Source of the DNA: Rhodococcoides fascians NBRC 12155 = LMG 3623
GTDB taxonomy: Bacteria > Actinomycetota > Actinomycetes > Mycobacteriales > Mycobacteriaceae
NCBI RefSeq assembly: GCF_001894785.1
Contig: NZ_BCWW01000013.1
Location: 1-64,000 of the forward strand
Length of the DNA: 64,000 nt
Direction: 5' to 3'
Shown: piece after piece, positions 11,101 to 19,425 of the stretch
Layout: each line of letters opens with the position of its first letter
Position numbering within the stretch: position 1 is the first letter of the stretch
Position numbers and translations under genes: made by a program
The notes under the pieces: generated by a model
What the model was told of the DNA's origin: nothing
Database searches by the model: none
What the model saw: only the letters and a program-made list of their open reading frames with translations

Positions 11101-14100
11101 CTGAGAACAGCCCCGAGAAGACCGCCGAGAACTTCACCGCCCTCGAAGCGCAGTGGCGCATCGACGCAGCCGGGCAGGCCGCCCTCGATCGAGGGGTGGA
11201 TCCCGACGACCTCGCAGACCTCGATCTACCCCCCTACGGGGGTGAGATGCCCACCGAGGTCACCGAAGCACTGCTGGAGAAGGCGCGCACACCGGCGCAG
11301 GGGCCCCGTAAGAGCCGCCATCACCTTCAAGGGGCCATCAGCTTCGACCCCCGCATGGCGATGGTCCGCTCGCTCGAACTCTTCGACGACGAGACCGAGC
11401 AGGCCACCAAGACCTCGATCTTCGATACCGACGTCACTTTCACCACCGAAAGCGCCACCAGCGCGGCCGGCATCGACGAAGCGATCGCCATCGCCTTCGA
11501 TGAACGCGGCAGCATCGACCCCGAACGGGTGGCCGAGCTGCTCGATACCGACGTCGAGGACGTACTAGACCGATCCCGAGGCAAGATCTACCCCTCACTC
11601 ACCGATCCGAGTACCTACGAGGTCGCCGGCCAATTCCTCGCCGGCGACGTCCGCAGCAAGCTCGCCCGCGCCCGCGTCGCCGAAGCCGAGAACCCCGACG
11701 TCTACACCGGTGTCGTCGACGCCCTCGAGGCCGTCGTGCCACCGGATGCCGACCCCGCGCGCATCGGGGTGCGTCCCGGCGCGGAATGGGTCGGAGTCGA
11801 CAACCACAAGCAGTTCCTGGTCCAGGAGTTCGGGATCGACCCCGACGAGCTGACCGTCTCGTACGCCGCAGTCAACGCGACCTGGCAGTTCGAGACCAGT
11901 TCGGCCCCGAACTGGGACGACCCGCAAGGCTACGAGGACCCGTGGGGCATCGCCGGCCGCTACTCCGGGCTCGAGCTGTTCACCGCGATCGCCAACAACA
12001 AGCCCGTCGAAGTGCTCAAGACCGAGAGCGAGCTCGACCGCGAGCCCAAACCGCGATTCCACCCCAAACACACCACCGACCTGCGCAATCGCGCGGTACG
12101 GCTGGAAGAGAAGTTCGTGCAGTGGCTCTGGTCCGATCCGGCCCGCTACGAGCACCTCACCGAGGTCTACAACGGGCGGTTCAACCGGTTCGTCAAACCC
12201 CAGTTCGCCACCGAGCACAAGCAGTACCCGGGCCTGAACCCCAACTACATTCCGTACTACTACCAGTGCCAAGCCGAACAACGTCTGACTCACGGGGAGA
12301 CGATCCTGCTCGATCACTGCGTCGGATCGGGCAAGACCCTCACCATCACCATCAGCTGCATGGAGATGCGCCGACTCGGACACAAACGCCAGCCGTGGGT
12401 GGTCGTGCCGAACCACCTCGTCGACCAGTGGGCCGCCGAGGTTCGCGATGCCTACCCGGCCGCGAAAGTGCTCGTCGGCGGCGACCTGTCCGGGCCCCGC
12501 GACCGGCAACGCTTTATCGGCCAAACAGCGGTGACCGACTGGGACATGGTCATCGTCCCCGAATCGGTGATGAAGCTGATCGCGGTCAGCAAGGACACCG
12601 AGCTCGCCTACATCGAGACCCGCATGATGGAACTACGCGAAGGCCTCGAACGCGCCAAGGAGACCGGCGGCGAGCACACCGTCAAACAGATCGAACGCGT
12701 CCTCAAACGCGAACAAGCCAAACAGCAGAAACTGGTGTCCTCCAAAGCATCCGACACCGGACTGACATTCGAGCAGTCCGGCTGCGACTTCCTCTGGGTC
12801 GACGAGGCGCACTACTACAAGAACCTCGCCCGCACCTCCAACTCCGCCGACCTGTCCCTGCCCGAGGGATCGCAACGCGCCTCCGACCTGGAGATGAAAG
12901 CGCGCTGGCTACGCGACCGCGCCATCCTGCGCAACGTCGAATCCGGACAACCCGACGCCCCCGCGAAAGCGATCGCCTTCGCCACCGGAACACCGGTGAG
13001 CAACTCCCTGTCCGAGCTGTGGGTGATGAACCGCTATCTGCGCCCCGATCTGCTCGACGCCGCCGGAATCGGCCACATCGACGCCTGGGCACAGACATTC
13101 GCCAAACAGCGCACCACCGTCGAAATGAACATCACCGGTACCTCACTGCGGCCGATCTCGCGGATGGCCGAGTACCAGAACTTGCGGCAACTGATCGCCA
13201 TGGTCGATCAATTCCGCGACGTGGTCACCGAGGACCAGATCCCCGTCGAGTTGCCGCGAATGCGCACCGGCAAGCCGCTGGTCGTCGAATTCGACCTCGC
13301 ACCGCAGGTCCGAGACTTCATGTTCGATCTCGACGAACGCATGGCCGCGACCTCCGGACGCAGCATGGACGTCGACAACGCGTTGAAGATCTCCAACGAC
13401 GGCCGCAACGCCTCCCTGCACCCGACCCTGGCGAAACTGCCCGAACCGGAACCCGAACACGACCGAGTCGCCGTCGCAGCGGATCTGCTCTGGAACACCC
13501 ACCTCGAGCACCGCGACCTGTTCACCCCCGCCGACCGGCACGGCCCCGACGCCCGCGGGGTATTCCAGATGGTCTTTTGCGACCGCGGCACCCCCAAGGC
13601 CGGCGGGGCGGCGGACAAGAGTCTCTACGCTCGCCTGCGAGAAGCGTTGGTGGACAGAGGAATGGAGCGATCGGAGGTCGTGTTCATTCACGACTACCCG
13701 ACACCGAAACAGAAGCAGCAGCTCTTCGCCGACTGCCGCGCCGGCAAGGTTCGCGTGCTGATCGGCTCGACACCCAAGCTCGGCACCGGCGTCAACGCCC
13801 AACGCCTGCTCAAGCAACTCATCTCCCTCGATCCCGCGTGGACCGCAGCCGACATGCAGCAGCGGTTCGGGCGCATCATCCGGCAGGGCAACGTCCACCG
13901 CGAGGTCGACGTGGTCAACATCGTCGCCCGACGCTCCTACGACGCCACCATGTGGCAGATCATCGAACGCAAAGCCCACTCCGTCCAGCAGCTACGCGGA
14001 GGCGAGATCCCCGACACGATGGAAGACGTCGGCGGCGACATCGCCCTGTCGGCCGCGCAGACCAAGGCCGCCGCCACCGGCGACCCCGTCTACGTCCGCG

Positions 14101-15344
14101 CGATCGAGCAGCAGGCGCACGTCGACGCGCTCGAATCCGAACAGACCATGATCGCCAACGCGAACGCCTCCCGCCGCGCGGCCATCGACCGCCTCGACCG
14201 CGCCGCCCAGCGCCTCGACGCCGACATGCCCACTATCGAGGCCAATGCCGACCGCGCTGCAGCATGGCTCGACATCGACGACCGCGCCGAGAAGATGATC
14301 ACTATCGATCACCGGACCGCCGCCGACGACGACACCGAATCGCTCGTCGACGCGCTGCAGAACGTCCTGCGCACCACCTACATCGACATGCGAGCAGTCA
14401 AGAGCGGACGACCGAGCGAGTTCGCGGAGATCGCCGGCGTCGCGATCGCCGGCACCTACCGCCCGGTCAACGACCAGCTCGAACTCTCCATACCAGCAGG
14501 CCCGAAACGCTACGTCGAGCACCGCAAACTCACCGAAGCGATGTCCAGTACCACCGCCGCACGCGGGATCCTCCAGCAGATGCGCAACATGATCAAAGAG
14601 CTGCCCGTGCGCGCGACCGCAGCTCATGCCGACCGCGCACACATCGCCGGGAGACTGACCGAGCTCACCGCGCAGGAAGACCGAACCTTCACGCGCACCG
14701 ACGAACTCGCCCAGGCCCGCTACGCGCTCGCCGAACTCAAAGCAGACGTCAACGCCCGCGAGAACTCACCCGAAGCGCTCACCGAACGCGGCCGCGACCT
14801 CGACCGGCGCCGATCGCAAGGGCTGTACCCGAAATGGAGCCTCGACCTCAACCCCACCCCCGCACACGCGGACGCCCAACACAGCAGCCGCGCAGCACTC
14901 GTCCAGTCCGTCCCCGACCGGATGCAGGCCTTCGCCGAAAAGTGGGCCGCAGCCCAAACCGAGCGAGACGCACGCCGCGCCGACGACCCATGGAAGCCGA
15001 AATCGCCTGACGGATCACGCTTTCAACGCGGAGCAGACCGCGACAGCGGTGCACCAGGAGCGGCGATCCAATGGACTGACCGCACCTGGCACTGGACCGC
15101 ATGGACAGGCCCCGACAACTCGACCTCCGGGTTCGAGGAACGCCGCGACTCGGCCCGTTACGCCGCCGAAGGCGCACTACGCGACCTCGAAACCGAGGCA
15201 TCGAGTCACGAATCGCCTCAGGCCGAGCGAGACGTATCGCCGCTCAAATCCATGCTCAACCGCCAGTCCACCAAGAAGGCCGGCACCATCCGCCCGCCTG
15301 CGCCGGAACCGGATCGACACCGCGATCACGGCCTGGACAGGTGA
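7965..15344 (+). CDS. Giant DNA methylase-SNF2 helicase, DarB-like antirestriction protein
   Basis: The protein joins an N6-adenine methyltransferase-like domain to a superfamily 2 helicase. Counting from the GTG at 7965, the SAM site is EPGCGSG (about 676-682) and the catalytic-type motif is NVPFG (about 737). The helicase has Walker A GSGKT (Lys about 1457), DEAH (about 1613), TGTPVSNS, and RFGRIIRQG (about 1967-1975). Phage P1 DarB, which protects incoming DNA from type I restriction, has this architecture, and similar proteins occur beside relaxases on conjugative plasmids. The start is uncertain. Codon bias appears only from about 8130, no ATG/GTG/TTG lies between 7965 and there, and an ATG at 7437 opens the same frame but through an Arg/Gly-rich stretch without coding bias. 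The N-terminal 200 residues are coiled coil. Confidence 0.85.
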   Translation: MDGPSGSIPAARPGADPATTRRQPADADHSERSDRRGARNVDPRRDGPDAGRDSLLTLRAQWVDAHTATADILHRGGRLRQHLDNAERALERARQQDNRDGIEALTQRISDLSYRRTRLLADYERARAAEGQLGNALRAAGIDPASINHSAVARADAAQRRTPPTWANDPATGRQLDTLRTLLARSGLPDDTVDARLTKAEADRSIKAILAGELPLLRSTDDAAPPAPPQASAHEVLTERIRAAVLADADLTVSAQASSNTFAQFQSWALARTKTVMLDAVVGVDDTDTALTGAAQSLLADPARLDALPHELVDLLWQTHHRAPEADPTEPDTTGPETTDEAARQHLAQNELDNAATAAIVDFDDRGRRAYDPRAPFAAPDPSADPVVGAALESLPSDSVDATQIRADFIHGYATAASTDAARRAAAATETSLPADDSADTATPREVHAAPVEVPQYETGEPLTSPLWRSNSLIAAQRPDGSTVYISADTARRYAAVSDTVTPEPEPQTATGPEATPEPETAAELGGVDAGGPSREPLGSGVDSADHSARFTAPAVDFVLGTDVLVPSGAKARARANLDALAIVQRLATESRPATDAEQDALARWSGWGGVPQIFDTAKTEWEPEREELRTLLSAPDYAAARLSTVNAHYTDPAIASALWRAVERAGLPEGARVLEPGCGSGHFVGLAPTGTKMVGVELDPITAAIAHHLYPNQHIRNHGFEAAFAGDGTFTATIGNVPFGDYPVYDDIHNPNSRSIHNHFIIKSLHLTAPGGYVAVITSTFTSDSVRPAARREIAALGDLVGGVRLPSAAHRRQAATDVLTDVLIFRRREPGREATEQTTLWTEVAQVTLPTGNGDSTAPAHLNRYFNRHRDRILGTVEVGSGMYGSTTMKVVAPQSQSVPALLTRALENIVDDALDSGLAMTAAAPDRTQHHELDTAGLHTDSGTDTGTIPGTLRFDAHSSRWEQYQVGAGWVLTPAKGREINDQWQRLLAMGDTVLDIGESARTADSTPEHRQDLREKLDRQYTDYTNRYGFINRFKWTNHATENSPEKTAENFTALEAQWRIDAAGQAALDRGVDPDDLADLDLPPYGGEMPTEVTEALLEKARTPAQGPRKSRHHLQGAISFDPRMAMVRSLELFDDETEQATKTSIFDTDVTFTTESATSAAGIDEAIAIAFDERGSIDPERVAELLDTDVEDVLDRSRGKIYPSLTDPSTYEVAGQFLAGDVRSKLARARVAEAENPDVYTGVVDALEAVVPPDADPARIGVRPGAEWVGVDNHKQFLVQEFGIDPDELTVSYAAVNATWQFETSSAPNWDDPQGYEDPWGIAGRYSGLELFTAIANNKPVEVLKTESELDREPKPRFHPKHTTDLRNRAVRLEEKFVQWLWSDPARYEHLTEVYNGRFNRFVKPQFATEHKQYPGLNPNYIPYYYQCQAEQRLTHGETILLDHCVGSGKTLTITISCMEMRRLGHKRQPWVVVPNHLVDQWAAEVRDAYPAAKVLVGGDLSGPRDRQRFIGQTAVTDWDMVIVPESVMKLIAVSKDTELAYIETRMMELREGLERAKETGGEHTVKQIERVLKREQAKQQKLVSSKASDTGLTFEQSGCDFLWVDEAHYYKNLARTSNSADLSLPEGSQRASDLEMKARWLRDRAILRNVESGQPDAPAKAIAFATGTPVSNSLSELWVMNRYLRPDLLDAAGIGHIDAWAQTFAKQRTTVEMNITGTSLRPISRMAEYQNLRQLIAMVDQFRDVVTEDQIPVELPRMRTGKPLVVEFDLAPQVRDFMFDLDERMAATSGRSMDVDNALKISNDGRNASLHPTLAKLPEPEPEHDRVAVAADLLWNTHLEHRDLFTPADRHGPDARGVFQMVFCDRGTPKAGGAADKSLYARLREALVDRGMERSEVVFIHDYPTPKQKQQLFADCRAGKVRVLIGSTPKLGTGVNAQRLLKQLISLDPAWTAADMQQRFGRIIRQGNVHREVDVVNIVARRSYDATMWQIIERKAHSVQQLRGGEIPDTMEDVGGDIALSAAQTKAAATGDPVYVRAIEQQAHVDALESEQTMIANANASRRAAIDRLDRAAQRLDADMPTIEANADRAAAWLDIDDRAEKMITIDHRTAADDDTESLVDALQNVLRTTYIDMRAVKSGRPSEFAEIAGVAIAGTYRPVNDQLELSIPAGPKRYVEHRKLTEAMSSTTAARGILQQMRNMIKELPVRATAAHADRAHIAGRLTELTAQEDRTFTRTDELAQARYALAELKADVNARENSPEALTERGRDLDRRRSQGLYPKWSLDLNPTPAHADAQHSSRAALVQSVPDRMQAFAEKWAAAQTERDARRADDPWKPKSPDGSRFQRGADRDSGAPGAAIQWTDRTWHWTAWTGPDNSTSGFEERRDSARYAAEGALRDLETEASSHESPQAERDVSPLKSMLNRQSTKKAGTIRPPAPEPDRHRDHGLDR

Positions 15345-15364
15345 ACCGGTCGGCTGACTGGTGG

Positions 15365-16441
15365 TCAGGGACGCAGCACAGCATCCCAGACATCGGAACT
15401 CTTCAAATCGACGGGCAAGTCGAACTGGTCCTCGAACCACCGTTTGAACCCCTCCGTGCGACTAGGTGAATCGAACCATTCGACGAAGGCTTCGACGAGC
15501 GCGAGCGCCTTCTTGATCCTTGGGTGCTGCTGATTGAGTGCGACCTCGAGCGGGGGGTCGTTGTCGATCACCAAAAAACCGCGTTCGGCGGCGTCGTAGA
15601 ACGCGGGATTTTCGTCGTCTACGTCATGAAAGCTGTCGGGCAGGATCAGATCGTCGTTGGAGACATGGAAGCGAATCGCCGTGATTACGGAGCCTGGCAT
15701 GCGGGATTCTTGAAAGTACTTGACGACCGCACCGGCAAGGTGCTCGAACTGCTCCCTTTCGCCCTCGGGCAATTCCACAGCCGCAATCTGCTCCTGGGTC
15801 TTCGCCGCTAATAGGGCGTCATAGCGATCCTCGAGCTCCCCGAACTTCTCAAGCAGAAGGTTGTAGCTTTCCGTCTTTTGCTCGAGCTGAAGTTCGATTT
15901 CGGCGACCTGTTCTGCAGAGTAGGTCTCGACCTTCCCCAGCAACTCCTCGTATCGTGAGGCGCTGACCAGCCACTTGTCCCTGTGAATAGTCCAATCTGC
16001 GGTATTCGCCTTGAGACCGAACGCTTCGATGACCCTGTCGTGCATTACGTCGAGGTCCTGCCCAGCGGTGGCCTCGTCGAGCTGACCGATCAGCATTGCT
16101 TTCAGTGGTCCCGGCAAGTCCTCTCTGGCCAGCCCAGGTGTGAGCACCGGGAGGAACGTCCCTTTCACCCATGCGGCACCCATTTCCGCCAAGCATGTCG
16201 GACGGGTGAGGTAAGTAGGGGAGACGATCGCAATGACCAATGGCGACGCCGCTGCTTCTTCCCTCATTTCGGTGAACAGGTCGAGTCCGGATGCGATCCC
16301 TGTCCCGCGCTGAGAGGTGTAGAAGACCTGTTCACGAGGGAATCCGCACCCGAGCCGGAGGATCTTTTCCACGAACTTGGAGACGTATTTTTCATCGTCA
16401 CCTGCGTGACTGATGAACAGTTTCCCGGTCTTCTTGGCCAT
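15365..16441 (-). CDS. TIR-domain protein, probable NADase-type defence effector
   Basis: The first 140 or so residues form a TIR domain. It has KLFISHAGDD (strand A and following loop), the YTSQRGTGI loop, and the catalytic-type glutamate in CLAEMG (about residue 86). Residues 160-225 are a probable coiled coil. The C-terminal 130 residues match no family I recognise and may sense or oligomerise. Bacterial TIR proteins commonly cleave NAD+ or make signalling nucleotides during phage defence. The gene is convergent with the DarB-like gene (20-base gap) and lies 35 bases downstream of an Abi-like gene on the same strand, so the two could work together. A TAGCAT box lies 6 bases before the ATG, compatible with its own leaderless start. 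Confidence 0.82.
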   Translation of the reverse strand: MAKKTGKLFISHAGDDEKYVSKFVEKILRLGCGFPREQVFYTSQRGTGIASGLDLFTEMREEAAASPLVIAIVSPTYLTRPTCLAEMGAAWVKGTFLPVLTPGLAREDLPGPLKAMLIGQLDEATAGQDLDVMHDRVIEAFGLKANTADWTIHRDKWLVSASRYEELLGKVETYSAEQVAEIELQLEQKTESYNLLLEKFGELEDRYDALLAAKTQEQIAAVELPEGEREQFEHLAGAVVKYFQESRMPGSVITAIRFHVSNDDLILPDSFHDVDDENPAFYDAAERGFLVIDNDPPLEVALNQQHPRIKKALALVEAFVEWFDSPSRTEGFKRWFEDQFDLPVDLKSSDVWDAVLRP

Positions 16442-16447
16442 CGGACC

Positions 16448-16453
16448 ATGCTA
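16448..16453 (-). promoter_or_regulatory. Possible -10 box for leaderless TIR mRNA
   Basis: Read on the minus strand, TAGCAT ends 6 bases before the ATG of the TIR gene, with no ribosome binding site between them. The same spacing recurs before several other genes in the window. No convincing -35 hexamer is visible, so this is only a candidate. It lies in the 35-base gap after the Abi-like gene. Confidence 0.35.
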
Positions 16454-16476
16454 GTAGGCGCGTAGTGGTGGCCGAG

Positions 16477-17247
16477 TTACTCCAGCCTTTCCGTGCTGTC
16501 GCTTTCCAGCAATTGCAGAACACGGACCACCGTCACCGTGGCCTGCGCGGCTGCATAGGCCTCCACGTGATCGACGCCTGAGTGGGTCACACGCTGCGCG
16601 AGATCCCACGTCGCCCTGACGAAGACGCGCAACTCCTTGTGCGAGCTTCCGGCGGCGTATCGCTTCAGATACAGCCCTATCCATTGCTTCGCATCTGCCG
16701 CCTTGGGTTCGTCGTCCCCGTCCGGTACCAAGTCGGGGTCTCGAATGATCGAGGTGGCGTCGATGAGGATCTCGCGGGCCCGTCGGCCTACGTCTTGGCG
16801 GTCGTCATCGGTGCGCGCCTGCTCCAGTGCACGCGCTAGACCATCGATACGATCTTGCAGACTTGCCCACGTCGGGTCGGCAGTGGTGGAGGCGGTAACC
16901 AAAGCGCCCGACCCCTGAATGCTCGTCAGTGTGGCCGCTGTGTCCGCTACGAGGGTGCTGACGAACTCCCTGCGGTGAACCCATGTGGAGAGATCACCTT
17001 TGCTCCAGCGTCCGCCCCATTCCCCAAGCGTGCTGTAGGGGATGGGGTTCGGCACCCCCAATTGCTGAAGCAGTCTCTTTAGCTGTTTGTGGCCCGTTTG
17101 GTACTCACTGTCGGCCTTTGCTTTCTTCGTCGATCCAATCCTCGTATCGGTCGTCGACGCCGCGACCAGACGAGCAGCTTGCAGGTCGAGCATCTCAGCG
17201 GCTTGTCGAGCGATGTGCTGCCTCGATGGGAGGTCCTTATCGGTCAT
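16477..17247 (-). CDS. Abortive-infection-like protein upstream of the TIR gene
   Basis: I start the gene at the ATG at 17247, giving 256 residues; the frame continues upstream through Arg-rich non-coding-like sequence. The C-terminal 60 residues (ELRVFVRATWDLAQRVTHSG, then a helix rich in Ala and Val) resemble the C-terminal helical domain of Abi-type proteins, with a conserved polar His after two helices. The N-terminal part is helical, with a central stretch GEWGGRWSKGDLSTWVHRR. It lies directly upstream of the TIR gene in the same orientation, so I infer a two-gene module. The family match is by eye and moderate. Confidence 0.6.
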   Translation of the reverse strand: MTDKDLPSRQHIARQAAEMLDLQAARLVAASTTDTRIGSTKKAKADSEYQTGHKQLKRLLQQLGVPNPIPYSTLGEWGGRWSKGDLSTWVHRREFVSTLVADTAATLTSIQGSGALVTASTTADPTWASLQDRIDGLARALEQARTDDDRQDVGRRAREILIDATSIIRDPDLVPDGDDEPKAADAKQWIGLYLKRYAAGSSHKELRVFVRATWDLAQRVTHSGVDHVEAYAAAQATVTVVRVLQLLESDSTERLE

Positions 17248-17366
17248 GAAACCAGGATGCCGGTAGACCTGACGTCGACTGCGGTCGCGTGGCGATTCAA
17301 CGGTGAGGGGCGCTGTGGCTACACCCCGTAGGTGCGATGCACCCCTGTCGTCTACCGTCTCGAATC

Positions 17367-17888
17367 GTGCACGCTTACGTCGACGAAACCAAAAGCAGAG
17401 GTCTCGTCGTCGTGGCCGCGATTGCCGATGTCCGCGACCTTCAGGCCTCACGCAAAACACTCGTGGCACTGCGCCTGCGAGGGCAGGAGCGCATCCACTT
17501 CAAGTCCGAAAGCGACTCTCGTAGACGAACCATCGCCGACGCCATCGCCGGGCTGCCCATCCGCATTCACGTCTATGACGCAGCAGCACTGCCCGAACGA
17601 GAAGGTCGCACCCAGGCACTGCAAATGCTCGTGGCCGACCTCGCAGGTATGTCGGCCACCCGCCTGGTCATCGAGCAGGACGACTCCCTACTCAGAGCAG
17701 ACCGACAAACACTGTTCGCCGCAACTCGTAAGCAACAGATCCAGGATCGCTTGGCCTACGAGCACCTCCGCGCCAAACAAGAGCCCATGCTGTGGGTGCC
17801 GGACGCAGTGGCATGGTGCCTGGCCAAAGGCGGACATTGGAAGACGCGAATCGAGCCGATGATCACCACCTACAACACGTTGACTTGA
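17367..17888 (+). CDS. DUF3800-like protein (RNase H fold)
   Basis: The protein begins with a short strand and acidic motif (HAYVDETKSRG). It later has the acidic motif RLVIEQDDS and the C-terminal signature WVPDAVAWCLAKGGHW, the usual order in DUF3800 proteins, which have an RNase H-like fold with conserved acidic residues. GTG at 17367 puts the strand at the N-terminus as in relatives (173 residues); ATG at 17337 would add ten. A TACCGT lies 8 bases before the GTG. The gene is divergent from the Abi-like gene and is followed by a probable DNA-binding protein. The biochemical role of DUF3800 is not settled. Confidence 0.7.
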   Translation: MHAYVDETKSRGLVVVAAIADVRDLQASRKTLVALRLRGQERIHFKSESDSRRRTIADAIAGLPIRIHVYDAAALPEREGRTQALQMLVADLAGMSATRLVIEQDDSLLRADRQTLFAATRKQQIQDRLAYEHLRAKQEPMLWVPDAVAWCLAKGGHWKTRIEPMITTYNTLT

Positions 17889-17948
17889 CCGAGTGAACTC
17901 CCTCCGACCCTTAGTCTTGCGCCTGAGTTCCACACTGAAACCCGTGTA

Positions 17949-17978
17949 GTTCCCAAATGGGAACCCGAAACGTATGAT
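17949..17978 (+). promoter_or_regulatory. Operator-like inverted repeat and -10 box before the 341-residue protein
   Basis: GTTCCC and GGGAAC (17949-17954 and 17959-17964) form a perfect inverted repeat with a 4-base AAAT centre. A TATGAT box at 17973-17978 ends 6 bases before the ATG at 17985, so the mRNA is probably leaderless. The left arm of the repeat sits where the -35 element would be, so a bound protein would block transcription. The downstream product has a possible helix-turn-helix, so self-repression is plausible. Confidence 0.5.
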
Positions 17979-17984
17979 TCTGAA

Positions 17985-19010
17985 ATGGAGTCCACACTCG
18001 ATCCCAGCACTGTGCTTATGGCCGGATCCGCCAAGACCATCGCCGACGTACACGTGGCCACGTTCGAGCAACTCGTGGAAATGCTGGTGCTCAACCCCAC
18101 CGTCAAACAGTTGCTTGCAGCCGGATACACACACGCGCAAGTGGCGCGAACCGTGCACATCAGGAAACAGCAGGTCGGACGCCATGCCCGCACGGCATTT
18201 CATCCGGTGACCCTTGCGGATGGGTTGCACTCGATCGACGTGTGGGCGCTCGCCCTCTCGCTGTGGGGGGACTCCGAACAACGGCTGCAGCTCGCGATCG
18301 ACACCGCATTCGAGTGGGATGCCACGCGGCTGGCCGACGTCGCGCTGCCAGAACAGAATCTTGAGCAATACCGGATCGGTTCTGTAGCCGATGAACTCGA
18401 CACGTACGGCTGCGCATTCGCTCGATGCGAGGCAGCGCGTCCGTATACGCCGCGCCAGGAGGACTCGAACGCGGCACGAATCGATGCGTTACGCGCCAGA
18501 GCAGCCGGAGCGAGCGAACTCGACCTGAGCGACCGCGAGGACGAAATACTCGGGCTTCTGCGCACCCCCGTGGTTCCGGAAGTCCCCGACTTCCTGTTCC
18601 GAAACCGGCATCTGCGATACACCAACACTACGTCGAACAGTCAGCCCTGGGCAGTCAAGTACGAACAGCGGCACGTACGCGAGCACACCGAAATGAAACG
18701 GTACGGCCAGCTACTTCCCACGCTGCCTGACGACTCCAATGACCCGCGCGTGCTCGCCCGCGACCTCGTGCTGTTGAACCTGGGCGATGCACGAGTGGTG
18801 TCCCTACCCTCGTCGGACACTGCCCCGTTCGAGAGCCGCAGTCGGGTACTCGAGCGGTTTGCGGGTGTGCTCGGCGTTCGGCTGGATGAGTCGCAAACCT
18901 ATGCCGAAGGCAAGACAGTCTCCGAGGTCGAGTCCGAGATTTTGGGTGCGTTGGACAAGTACCTGAATGCTGAACTCGCTGCCCGTTCAAGCACGTCGCA
19001 AACGCTGTAG
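17985..19010 (+). CDS. Unrecognised 341-residue protein with possible N-terminal helix-turn-helix
   Basis: Residues about 38-65 (LLAAGYTHAQVARTVHIRKQ onwards) look like a helix-turn-helix: a glycine turn followed by VARTVHIRKQQVGRHAR as a recognition helix. The rest is mixed helix with acidic patches and no motif I know. There is no signal peptide or membrane segment. The start is supported by the leaderless-type TATGAT box 6 bases upstream. An inverted repeat over the expected -35 position suggests autoregulation. A terminator-like hairpin follows the stop by 8 bases. It may regulate the neighbouring DUF3800-like gene or act with it. Confidence 0.7.
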   Translation: MESTLDPSTVLMAGSAKTIADVHVATFEQLVEMLVLNPTVKQLLAAGYTHAQVARTVHIRKQQVGRHARTAFHPVTLADGLHSIDVWALALSLWGDSEQRLQLAIDTAFEWDATRLADVALPEQNLEQYRIGSVADELDTYGCAFARCEAARPYTPRQEDSNAARIDALRARAAGASELDLSDREDEILGLLRTPVVPEVPDFLFRNRHLRYTNTTSNSQPWAVKYEQRHVREHTEMKRYGQLLPTLPDDSNDPRVLARDLVLLNLGDARVVSLPSSDTAPFESRSRVLERFAGVLGVRLDESQTYAEGKTVSEVESEILGALDKYLNAELAARSSTSQTL

Positions 19011-19018
19011 ATACGCAA

Positions 19019-19055
19019 AACCCGGCTCACCAACCGTCCGGAAGGCTGCCGGGTT
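19019..19055 (+). terminator. Terminator-like hairpin after the 341-residue gene
   Basis: AACCCGGC and GCCGGGTT pair perfectly over 8 bases around a 21-base loop, starting 8 bases after the stop codon. There is no U-tract beyond the arm, as is common in actinobacteria. It closes the 17367-19010 gene group. Confidence 0.55.
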
Positions 19056-19246
19056 CACTTCGACGAGGCTAGTGCCTCACGCCAAGATATTATCGCACCG
19101 AATCTCGGATACGTCCAGTGCCGAACCCATGCCTTGCCGATGATAGGTGGACGGATCCGTGGCCGGTAGAGCCCTCGGGGTGCGCATCGGTTCAGGCGTC
19201 GGTACCGTGGATGGCTCAGTTTCCTCCAGCGAAAGGAAGTGCCCGA

Positions 19247-19333
19247 ATGCTCGGACTCGGCCCGCTCGGTTTCTGGCTCCGTGATTGGAGCGGCGCGATG
19301 GGTAACGTCGCCCCCCAAGGCCCCATGGCTTGA
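19247..19333 (+). CDS. Small ORF (28 residues), possible leader peptide
   Basis: An ATG at 19247 follows GAAAGGAAG with good spacing and encodes a 28-residue peptide rich in Gly, Leu, Trp and Pro (begins MLGLGPLGFWLRDW). The same frame is open back to 19118, so a 71-residue form is possible. A strong hairpin begins 12 bases after the stop, and the HEPN-motif gene starts 47 bases after that hairpin. This arrangement suggests either a small gene with its own terminator or a leader peptide and attenuator controlling the downstream gene. I see no known family. Confidence 0.35.
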   Translation: MLGLGPLGFWLRDWSGAMGNVAPQGPMA

Positions 19334-19345
19334 TTCCCTGTACGC

Positions 19346-19378
19346 AAAGGGCACGGACAGTCATTGTCCGTGCCCTTT
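19346..19378 (+). terminator. Strong hairpin terminator or attenuator
   Basis: AAAGGGCACGGACA and TGTCCGTGCCCTTT are perfect 14-base complements around a 5-base loop, followed by CTCGTCT. It is the strongest simple stem in the window. It lies between a small ORF and the HEPN-motif gene, so it could stop read-through into that gene or act as an attenuator. Confidence 0.75.
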
Positions 19379-19425
19379 CTCGTCTAATCAAGCTCCGAGG
19401 ACAGAAACACAAGAGAGTTGCGTCG

